Source of the DNA: NBML01 sp029939535
GTDB lineage: Bacteria > Desulfobacterota > Desulfobacteria > Desulfobacterales > Desulfobacteraceae
Assembly: GCA_029939535.1 (NCBI GenBank)
Contig: JAOZST010000184.1
Span: 1 to 7,674, forward strand
Direction: 5' to 3'
DNA length: 7,674 bases
Part shown: in pieces, positions 1-6,205 of the stretch
Layout: each line of letters opens with the position of its first letter
Position numbering within the stretch: the stretch's first letter is position 1
Program-made: the position numbers and the translations under genes
Notes under the pieces: model-generated
Database searches by the model: none
What the model was told of the DNA's origin: nothing
What the model saw: the letters and a program-made list of their open reading frames with translations, nothing else

Positions 1-34
1 CATTCAATGCTGCCATCAATACAGCAATTTTCAT
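1..34 (-). CDS. 5' end of a further operon gene, possibly family 2 glycosyltransferase (partial)
   Basis: Only the first 11 codons lie in the window: M-K-I-A-V-L-M-A-A-L-N, then the gene runs off the left edge. The start is well bounded, because an in-frame TGA lies three codons upstream and GAAGGA (42-37) sits just before the ATG, although the 2-nt spacing is short. The gene begins 43 nt after the methyltransferase stop on the same strand, so it probably continues the operon. A hydrophobic strand ending in 'LMAALN' resembles the opening of GT-A glycosyltransferases of family 2 (I-S-V-L-M-A-x-Y-N-G), and such a gene would fit here. Eleven residues cannot establish a family, and Rossmann-fold enzymes open in a similar way. 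The existence of a gene is fairly secure; the function is a guess. Confidence 0.6.
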   Translation of the reverse strand, partial: MKIAVLMAALN

Positions 35-77
35 ATTCCTTCAGGCCCTGTTTGGCTAGGATTTTCAGAACAAAGCA

Positions 78-806
78 TCATACAGTCAGATGAATCACAA
101 ATCGATTGGCCTGGAGGATATCACCCTTGCTGAGGCTGTATTCAAGTTCTCTGGAAAAATAGGGGTTTTTCTCCTGATTATCTGCAAAAATAAGGGGCTT
201 GGCCATGAAAGAGCTGACTCTGGGGGCGATGAGACCCATTGCTTTTTCAAAATCAAGGCCTGTAAACATTCCATTGTGCTTTTGAATGGCTTTTTGTATA
301 TGGGAAGAATTATGATTGGGAATACTGATGATGATTTGACCGCTTTTTTTAGTCATGGAAATCAAATCCAGTATTGCCAGATAGGGGTCAGTATACTGCA
401 GGCTTTCAGAAGCCAGAATCAGGCTGAAACATCCATTTTTAAACCCCATATTATCCACGCTCATCAGGGAAAAATCACAGAACCGGCTTCCTCCGGTAAG
501 TTTTTGATTCAGGTTTTCCCGGGCTTTTTTCACCATCTGCCGGGAAATATCCGTGGCAAAATATTGATATTTCTGGGGTTCTTCTCCCTTTGAAATCATT
601 TTGCACAATAATTCACCGGTTCCGCATCCCGTATCCAGCAGCCTGTCGCTTTTTTGAATTATGGAAAAATCAATACAGGATAAAATCTCTTCATGGACCT
701 GATTCATCAATTTATGATTGGAAAAATTCAAAGCTTTTACTGAATCCTCTGGATTCTCTTTCTGCTGGGTATCAAAACAATGGGCCCAGTATTTTATATT
801 ATTCAT
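78..806 (-). CDS. Class I SAM-dependent methyltransferase
   Basis: This 242-residue cytoplasmic protein probably transfers a methyl group from S-adenosylmethionine to a small molecule, most plausibly a sugar or its amino/acyl substituent given the neighbours. Motif I is clear at residues 56-64 (LLDTGCGTG). The acidic residue that usually binds the ribose follows at D87 in FATDIS, an acidic VDNMGF stretch lies near 117-122, and the motif IV-like strand is FSLILASESLQY (127-138). The post-motif strand is GQIIISIPNH (156-165). This is the usual Methyltransf_11/25 layout with no membrane segment. Its ATG overlaps the acyltransferase stop as ATGA, with GGGAG just upstream, which indicates translational coupling. 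The acceptor atom (O, N or C) cannot be told from sequence. Family assignment is firm; substrate is unknown. Confidence 0.88.
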   Translation of the reverse strand: MNNIKYWAHCFDTQQKENPEDSVKALNFSNHKLMNQVHEEILSCIDFSIIQKSDRLLDTGCGTGELLCKMISKGEEPQKYQYFATDISRQMVKKARENLNQKLTGGSRFCDFSLMSVDNMGFKNGCFSLILASESLQYTDPYLAILDLISMTKKSGQIIISIPNHNSSHIQKAIQKHNGMFTGLDFEKAMGLIAPRVSSFMAKPLIFADNQEKNPYFSRELEYSLSKGDILQANRFVIHLTV

Positions 807-1933
807 TCATCTCCCAGGGTTTCAAGTTGTCTGTATACAGGAAAAAAATCTGCATTATATTTTTCTCTGGTCAAGGTAAGAGTAATCTGCTCCAGCTGGG
901 AATAGATTGAAGTGTTATGAATTTTTTTCCCAATAAAAAATTTTTGTCGAAGGTCTGAAAAAGAAGATTTAAATGTAAAAACACCCTTTCTTCCGCCCAT
1001 GAGATCAAAGACCTGGAGTCCCTCTGCCTTTGCCCATTGAATGGCTGAATCCAGCAAAATATTATTGGGCTGAAATTTCCAGAAATCAATGTGGGTTGCC
1101 ATTAAAAAATCATAGGCAATATCATCTTTATGGTAGATAATGGTGGCACCGCACAGGGTCTCTCCATGGAAAGCAAAGAAAAATTTAAAATGATCCGGAA
1201 GGGTTTCAACCATTCTATGGAAAAATTTATTTGAAAAAAAATAATGTCTGCTGTCTGCTTTTCTTTCCATTTCTGCCTGGTAGATTTTGGCAAATGAATC
1301 GACTCTGTCCGGGCTGATATTTTCAGACACCAAAATATTATTTTTTTTGGCTTTTCGAATGGCAGTGCGGCACCTGCCCCTGTATCCCTTCCAGATGGAG
1401 GGATAGTCATGGTCAAGGTTTACATGTACGGTTTCCCTGTTGAAACGGATATCATAATATTCATCAAAATAGAGATGATTTTCAATATTTGGATCAAACC
1501 GGACAAACTCTGCAATGATATTTTCCTCTTTGCAGTATCGGGAAAAAGCTCTTTCAAAATTAACAGCCAGGTTTTGTTCTGCCAAATTCCTCTTTGCCAT
1601 ATTTCCCTTATTTGAATCTTCCTTTGCCATGGATATGGATACCATGGGACCGCCATAATACCATGATCCAATGATATCATAATATTTATGAAACTCCCTG
1701 GGAACCATGGAAATATCCTGCAAAGATCTCTTAAAAAAAGGATAAAATATTTTGCCATTTTCCGACCAGAGCACAAAAATATTCAATTCAATATCCTCAT
1801 ACAGATACTCTGCCAGAATATCCAGGTATGGAGGAAAATTATAGATACATGCCCTGTCCATGCCATTGTAAAACTCTCTGGCCTGGTTCAGATTTTTGTT
1901 TTTCCCGGAAAAAATTTTATACTCATATGCCAT
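803..1933 (-). CDS. FemAB/BioF2-like (GNAT-fold) acyltransferase
   Basis: This 376-residue protein resembles the FemAB-like/Acetyltransf_6 group, which moves an acyl or aminoacyl group onto an amine. The C-terminal half carries the usual pattern: WKGYRGRCRTAIRKAKK (181-197), YQAEMERK (218-225), a core strand FAFHGETLCGATIIYHKDD (253-271), YDFLMATH, FWKFQPNNILLDSAIQWA (284-301) and FDLMGGRKGVFTFKSSF (309-325). The N-terminal half keeps 'YYGGPMV' and 'AEFVRFDP', which also look typical. Residues 101-125 form a hydrophilic insert with two related 10-residue units. No signal peptide or membrane helix is seen. AGGA 7 nt before the ATG supports the start; the gene follows the aminotransferase by 12 nt and overlaps the methyltransferase by 4 nt. 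I infer that it acylates the amino group installed by that aminotransferase. A peptidoglycan-bridge role is possible but fits the context less well. Confidence 0.78.
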   Translation of the reverse strand: MAYEYKIFSGKNKNLNQAREFYNGMDRACIYNFPPYLDILAEYLYEDIELNIFVLWSENGKIFYPFFKRSLQDISMVPREFHKYYDIIGSWYYGGPMVSISMAKEDSNKGNMAKRNLAEQNLAVNFERAFSRYCKEENIIAEFVRFDPNIENHLYFDEYYDIRFNRETVHVNLDHDYPSIWKGYRGRCRTAIRKAKKNNILVSENISPDRVDSFAKIYQAEMERKADSRHYFFSNKFFHRMVETLPDHFKFFFAFHGETLCGATIIYHKDDIAYDFLMATHIDFWKFQPNNILLDSAIQWAKAEGLQVFDLMGGRKGVFTFKSSFSDLRQKFFIGKKIHNTSIYSQLEQITLTLTREKYNADFFPVYRQLETLGDE

Positions 1934-1945
1934 TATAATATCCTG

Positions 1946-3076
1946 TCAGCAGGGAAATTTTCTTACTACATCAACGATTCTGTCCAGCTGATGTTTTGTC
2001 AGCCCGGCATGGTTGGGAAGTCCGATCACCTGGCCGGCTGCCTGCTCGACCACGGGCAGAAAAACCTTTGAATAATCCAGCCCGAGTTTTCTTAGAACCG
2101 GCTGACGGTAAAGGGGCTCCTGGTACCGGTGCCTGAAACCTATCCCATTGTCTGTCAGATATTCCTTTAGCTTTTGAATCTTTTTTCCATTGTCATCTTT
2201 TATCCAAATGGGACACCAGAAATAGGTGTGCTTCCGTTCAGGCAGACCCTCCTCTGATCTGGCTACAGGAATATTTAACCAGGGCAGGTCTTTAATACCC
2301 TGTAAAATATATTGGGAATTATGAATCCTTTTTTTATTCAGGTCATCCAGCTTGCCAAGCTGAACCAGTCCCATGGCAGCTTCCATTTCCGTCATCCGGT
2401 TATTGAACCCAAGCCTTATATGACCATCCCGACCCGACATGCCATGGTTTCGTATGACTTTGGCCTGGTGGGCTATTTCAGGATCATTGGTGGTAATCAT
2501 CCCGCCTTCTCCCGTGGTCATATGCTTTGTGGCAAAAAATGAAAAAGCACCGGCTTTCCCAATGGACCCCACTTTTTTATTCTTGTACTCACTGCCGTGG
2601 GCCTGGGCGCAATCCTCTAAAACAAGAATATTTTTTTCCCCTGCAATGCTTGTTAATTGATTCATTTCAGCAGGGGCTCCAAAAAGATGAACCGGAATAA
2701 CTGCCTTTGTTCTCGAGGATATTTTTTCTTCTACACTCTTCCAGGAAAGGCAGAGATCATCTGCATCAATATCGGCAAAAACCGGAATCGCCCCCAGATA
2801 AAGTACGGATGAAATGGTTGCAAAAAAAGTCAAAGGAGGCACAATGACTTCATCCCCCGGCCCCACTCCCATGGTTTCCAGGGAGATGTAAAGGGCTGAG
2901 GTGCCGTTGCTCACGGCAACCGCAAATTCTGTACCCACATACTCGGCAAAGGCTTTTTCAAAGGCTTCCACCTTTGACCCGGACACGTATTCTCCGGATA
3001 AAAGAACATCCCGGACCGCACTTGCCTCTTCTTCGCCCACAAAGGGCTGGGCAACCTTGATAAAATCATCTGTCAT
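1946..3076 (-). CDS. DegT/DnrJ/EryC1/StrS family PLP-dependent sugar aminotransferase
   Basis: This 376-residue fold-type I PLP enzyme transfers an amino group, usually from glutamate, to a keto-sugar nucleotide. The internal-aldimine lysine is K184 in FSFFATKHMTTGEGGM. D155 in VLEDCAQAHG should contact the pyridine nitrogen, and SNGTSAL (56-62) is the phosphate-binding loop. The opening 'VAQPFVGEEEASAVRDVL' and the segments EVIVPPLTFFAT (76-87), IRNHGMSGRDGH (208-219) and IGLPNHAGLT (351-360) are classic for the family, and the length is normal. AGG about 10 nt upstream supports the ATG. The gene lies 14 nt after the second SDR and 12 nt before the acyltransferase, suggesting a dehydrate-aminate-acylate series. 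Family is certain. Regiochemistry (C3 or C4) and the sugar nucleotide cannot be read here, so no ArnB/PseC/PerA-type symbol is given. Confidence 0.95.
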   Translation of the reverse strand: MTDDFIKVAQPFVGEEEASAVRDVLLSGEYVSGSKVEAFEKAFAEYVGTEFAVAVSNGTSALYISLETMGVGPGDEVIVPPLTFFATISSVLYLGAIPVFADIDADDLCLSWKSVEEKISSRTKAVIPVHLFGAPAEMNQLTSIAGEKNILVLEDCAQAHGSEYKNKKVGSIGKAGAFSFFATKHMTTGEGGMITTNDPEIAHQAKVIRNHGMSGRDGHIRLGFNNRMTEMEAAMGLVQLGKLDDLNKKRIHNSQYILQGIKDLPWLNIPVARSEEGLPERKHTYFWCPIWIKDDNGKKIQKLKEYLTDNGIGFRHRYQEPLYRQPVLRKLGLDYSKVFLPVVEQAAGQVIGLPNHAGLTKHQLDRIVDVVRKFPC

Positions 3077-3090
3077 GGCAACTTACCTGT

Positions 3091-4086
3091 CTACACATAC
3101 TTGAAATTATTATTTCTAAATTTCCATGAATCCCAGTCCATGTCCATGGATTCAAATTTATCCACCAGCTCATTTATTCCGTCTTCAACACTGTATTTTG
3201 CCTTCCAGCCGATTATATTTTTAAGCTTTTGACAATTAATTTTATAATCTCTTCTGTCCGAAGATTTTGAATCACTCATATGGATTTGGGCATGGGGAAT
3301 CCGTTTTTGAACCGCTTCTGCGATTTCTTTTACTGTACAGTTATTGGATTCTTCCCCCAGATGAAAAATTTTGTTGTCCCGCATAAACCGAGGTGCTTCC
3401 AGAGTCTGTACCAAAGCCCTGGCAATATCCCGGACATGAATTAAAGAGCGGTATTGCAGACCATCTCCGAAAATATTCATTTTCCCATGTTTCCAGGCAG
3501 TATAGGCAAACAAATTGGTCACCAGATCCAGCCTTGGGCGGTGGGACCATCCAAATACCGTTGTCAGCCGTAAAATTGTCGGGTGAAAATGGGGCAGTTC
3601 CCTTCCCTTGTCCAGTATGATTTTCTCAGACCGAAGTTTTGCATGGGCATAGTCGGACAGGGGTGCCACCGGAGTATCTTCGGTTACTTCCCGGTACAAT
3701 CCCTTTACATTTCCATAAACGGAACAGGAAGATGCATAGACAAAATCCCTGACAAGGTCAAGCTCTGGATCAGTGCAGCAGTTAATCAGAGTTCGTGTAC
3801 TTTCCACATTTATGGAAAAATGAGCCTTGTGATTGCTCTGGCAGGCAAACTCTCCCACGATTCCGGCAAGGTGAATAATGCTGTCTATTCCCTCAAGCGC
3901 ATAGATAATATCCCTTGAATTCCTGCAGTCCCCTTCAAAAAGTTCAATTTTCCCGTCAAAGGAATCAATGGACTCCCTGCCCCAGTTAAACAGATCAAAC
4001 ACCACTGGTTTATGTCCATTTTTCAAAAGCTCTTCCACCACCAGGGAACCAATATACCCTGCACCGCCAGTAACAAGTACCCGCAT
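3091..4086 (-). CDS. NAD-dependent epimerase/dehydratase, extended SDR (second copy)
   Basis: This 331-residue extended short-chain dehydrogenase/reductase acts on a sugar nucleotide. The N-terminal Rossmann motif TGGAGYIG (6-13) with D31 at the end of beta-2 points to NAD(H). D53 in EGDCRN should contact the adenine, and HLAGIVG (72-78) follows. The catalytic set is S120 in YASSCSVYG and the pair Y146/K150 in DYAHAK. The substrate half includes LRLTTVFGWSHRPR (172-185) and FGDGLQYRSLIHVRDIA (206-222), the usual 'GDG-Q-R-x-xx-H/Y-V-D' motif. Length is normal. GGAG 9 nt upstream supports the ATG. It lies between a GalE-like SDR (34-nt gap) and the aminotransferase (14-nt gap). It could be an epimerase, dehydratase or 4-keto-reductase; the family does not let me choose. 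The C-terminal tail (FESMDMDWDSWKFRNNNF) is acidic/aromatic. Confidence 0.93.
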   Translation of the reverse strand: MRVLVTGGAGYIGSLVVEELLKNGHKPVVFDLFNWGRESIDSFDGKIELFEGDCRNSRDIIYALEGIDSIIHLAGIVGEFACQSNHKAHFSINVESTRTLINCCTDPELDLVRDFVYASSCSVYGNVKGLYREVTEDTPVAPLSDYAHAKLRSEKIILDKGRELPHFHPTILRLTTVFGWSHRPRLDLVTNLFAYTAWKHGKMNIFGDGLQYRSLIHVRDIARALVQTLEAPRFMRDNKIFHLGEESNNCTVKEIAEAVQKRIPHAQIHMSDSKSSDRRDYKINCQKLKNIIGWKAKYSVEDGINELVDKFESMDMDWDSWKFRNNNFKYV

Positions 4087-4120
4087 TGATCATATCTCCA
4101 AAATATAATTTTTCAAAATT

Positions 4121-5065
4121 TTATTGCAAAAACCATTGAATTGTTTTCTGAATGCCTGTTCTCAATTCAGTTTCAGGCCACCATTTCAGCATTTTTTCTG
4201 CCTTTGATGTGTCTGAAAAATTTCTTTGAACATCTCCTGTTCTTTTTTCAGAATATTGAACCTTGATATCAGAAATAGATTGTTCTTTTTTAAATTCATC
4301 CATAATGATATCAGCTACTTCTTTGACACTTGTTTCCCTGCTGCTGGCAATCTGAAAAATTTCACCACCTACCCCCGGAACAGAAGCAGCACTCCGTACC
4401 GCCTGGATCAAATCTCCAATATAGATAAAATCCCTTGTCTGGGAACCGTCACCATAAATCTCCAATGGATTATCTTCCATCAGGCATTTAATAAACTTTG
4501 CCACCACACTGTCTTTGTGCCCTGAAAACTCTCCATATACATTGCCAAATCTTAACGAAATGGTTTCAATGCCAAAGGACCTGAAAAATGCCGAGCAATA
4601 ACCTTCCCCGGCCAGTTTGCTTGCCCCGTAGGGAGAAACAGGACGTGGAGGAATTGTCTCTATTATTGGGGGTTCACACTCACCTACCGGAGCCCCGCTG
4701 GAAGCAAAAACAAAACGTTTCACCTGGTTGAATCTTGCAGCTTCCAGGCAGTTTAAGGTGCCTATTACATTGGTCATACAATCATGTCTAGGATCTGCAA
4801 CCGAAGGGGCCACCCCTGTATTTGCTGCAAGATGAACCATTACATCAATGCCTTTGGCCGACTTCACCATGAAATCAGGGTCCAGGATATCTCCCTGGAT
4901 AAATTCAATATCCGTGGGTGAACAGACCCGGTATAGATCTTGTTTTGTTCCCACGGAAAGATTGTCAATAATTCTGATCCTCTGTCCTTTATCATCCAGA
5001 AGATTTTTCACAAGGTTTCTTCCGATAAATCCGCAACCGCCCGTAATCAACCAGGTCAATCCCAT
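4121..5065 (-). CDS. GalE-like NAD-dependent sugar-nucleotide epimerase/dehydratase, extended SDR
   Basis: This 314-residue extended SDR resembles UDP-glucose 4-epimerases and their relatives. It has TGGCGFIG (8-15), D34 ending beta-2 in RIIDNLSVGT, D59 in QGDILD, HLAANTGV (78-85), and the active-site pair Y146/K150 in SPYGASKLAGE. The catalytic serine is S123. The surrounding segment reads ASSGAPVGE rather than the common SSSxxVYG, so the usual tyrosine of 'VYG' is absent; I believe a GalE subgroup shares this form. LRFGNVYGEFSGHKDSVV (171-188) and YGDGSQTRDFIYIGDL (204-219) complete the substrate half. Its ATG lies inside the end of the SQD1-like gene (10-nt overlap), with AGGGG about 7 nt upstream, so the two are translationally coupled. 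Likely reaction: C4 epimerisation of a UDP-sugar, though dehydratase or reductase activity is possible. Confidence 0.93.
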   Translation of the reverse strand: MGLTWLITGGCGFIGRNLVKNLLDDKGQRIRIIDNLSVGTKQDLYRVCSPTDIEFIQGDILDPDFMVKSAKGIDVMVHLAANTGVAPSVADPRHDCMTNVIGTLNCLEAARFNQVKRFVFASSGAPVGECEPPIIETIPPRPVSPYGASKLAGEGYCSAFFRSFGIETISLRFGNVYGEFSGHKDSVVAKFIKCLMEDNPLEIYGDGSQTRDFIYIGDLIQAVRSAASVPGVGGEIFQIASSRETSVKEVADIIMDEFKKEQSISDIKVQYSEKRTGDVQRNFSDTSKAEKMLKWWPETELRTGIQKTIQWFLQ

Positions 5066-6204
5066 TTCACGCCCCTGAAAATCCGATTTTTTTCTATTTT
5101 GTCTTTATGCGTTACTACAAAATTCATCATTTCAATCAAGACCTCTTGGGTAAGAAAATTAGGTTCAAGCCCAAGATCAACCAGACCGGTATATACGGGG
5201 TTATAATAATGCTCTTCCTTTTCTTTTCTGGGATTATCAAGGTTCTGTATTTCCACATCAATTCCCAGTTCTTTTCCCGCAAGTTTTACCTTTTCAGCCA
5301 GCTGGTTAACAGTAAAGGTTTCCGTCAATTGATTGAATATTCGCAATTCCCCTTTCCTGGCAGGGCTTTCAAGGGAAAGCCTGACACAATCAATGGTATC
5401 TTTAATATTCAGATACCCCCTTGTCTGTCCTCCTTTGCCATAAACAGTCAAAGGATATCCTGCAACAGCCTGGACAACAAATCTGTTCAACACAGTACCA
5501 AAGAGTTCATCATAACTGAAAAAAGGCAAAAGTCTTTCATCTCCCTGATTTTCACTGGTAAAAATTCCATACACAGGGCCCTGCATCAGATCGGTTGCCC
5601 GAAGTCCCCACATTCGGACATAGTACCAGAGAAGATCAGTATCCATAATTTTGGTGGTATGGTAAAGGCTTCCTGCCTGACGGGGAAAAAGAAATTTATC
5701 TTTCCGCCCTTTACTCTCAATATCAATCCAGCCCTCTTCAATATCAATATTGGGGGTACCATATTCTCCCATTGTCCCAATCTTAACGATCTGGGCATCT
5801 GGTGTATATTCTTTAATGGCAAATATTAGATTTGCCGTTACACCGAGGTTGTTATTCAATGTAAGACTGGCTGCACGCCTGTTGAGCATGGAATAAGGAG
5901 CAGAAGGCTGCTCTGCATAATGGACAATGGCATGGGGTAAAAAATCTTTAAAAACTTCTTCAACAAAATCCCATTGCGTTAAATCTCCAATGAGTGCTTT
6001 AATGGTTTTTCCTGTTTTCTGTTCCCAGATTTTTGACCTTTCCAGTAAATTGGGAACAGAGTATAAGGGCTCTGAATCTTCTTTCAGAGCCATTTCCCGT
6101 CTCAGGTAATTGTCCACAACCATGACCTCATGGCCCCTGGCGGAAAGATTCATCGCGGTGGGCCACCCAAGATATCCATCTCCTCCGGCAATTAGAATTT
6201 TCAT
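5056..6204 (-). CDS. SQD1-like extended SDR (UDP-sulfoquinovose synthase-like)
   Basis: From ATG 6204 the protein has 382 residues and tracks plant/cyanobacterial SQD1, which converts UDP-glucose plus sulfite to UDP-sulfoquinovose using bound NAD. Shared hallmarks are IAGGDGYLGWPTAMNL (5-20), VDNYLRR (30-36), HYAEQPSAPYSM (95-106), KIGTMGEYGTPNIDIEEG (141-158), RQAGSLYHTTK (175-185), LRATDLMQGPVYG (201-213), YGKGGQTRGYLNIKDT (255-270) and KEEHYYNPVYTGLVDLGLEP (329-348). Predicted catalytic residues T144, Y181 and K185 correspond to T145, Y182 and K186 of Arabidopsis SQD1. No chloroplast or signal peptide is present. The reading frame continues to 6267, but 6204 is preferred because beta-1 begins there, AAAGGA lies 10 nt upstream, and the preceding stop is 1 nt away. 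Family similarity is strong. Whether this enzyme uses sulfite, or is a related epimerase/dehydratase, is open. Confidence 0.85.
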   Translation of the reverse strand: MKILIAGGDGYLGWPTAMNLSARGHEVMVVDNYLRREMALKEDSEPLYSVPNLLERSKIWEQKTGKTIKALIGDLTQWDFVEEVFKDFLPHAIVHYAEQPSAPYSMLNRRAASLTLNNNLGVTANLIFAIKEYTPDAQIVKIGTMGEYGTPNIDIEEGWIDIESKGRKDKFLFPRQAGSLYHTTKIMDTDLLWYYVRMWGLRATDLMQGPVYGIFTSENQGDERLLPFFSYDELFGTVLNRFVVQAVAGYPLTVYGKGGQTRGYLNIKDTIDCVRLSLESPARKGELRIFNQLTETFTVNQLAEKVKLAGKELGIDVEIQNLDNPRKEKEEHYYNPVYTGLVDLGLEPNFLTQEVLIEMMNFVVTHKDKIEKNRIFRGVKWD

Positions 6205-6205
6205 C

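Noticed and set aside
90..593. Plus-strand open frame of 167 codons
   Set aside because: It is antisense to the methyltransferase, which has clear SAM motifs; the plus product shows no family features.
5107..5829. Plus-strand open frame of 240 codons
   Set aside because: It lies fully antisense to the SQD1-like gene, whose translation matches a known family throughout. The plus-strand product has no recognisable domain and is rich in I/F/K from antisense AT-rich codons.
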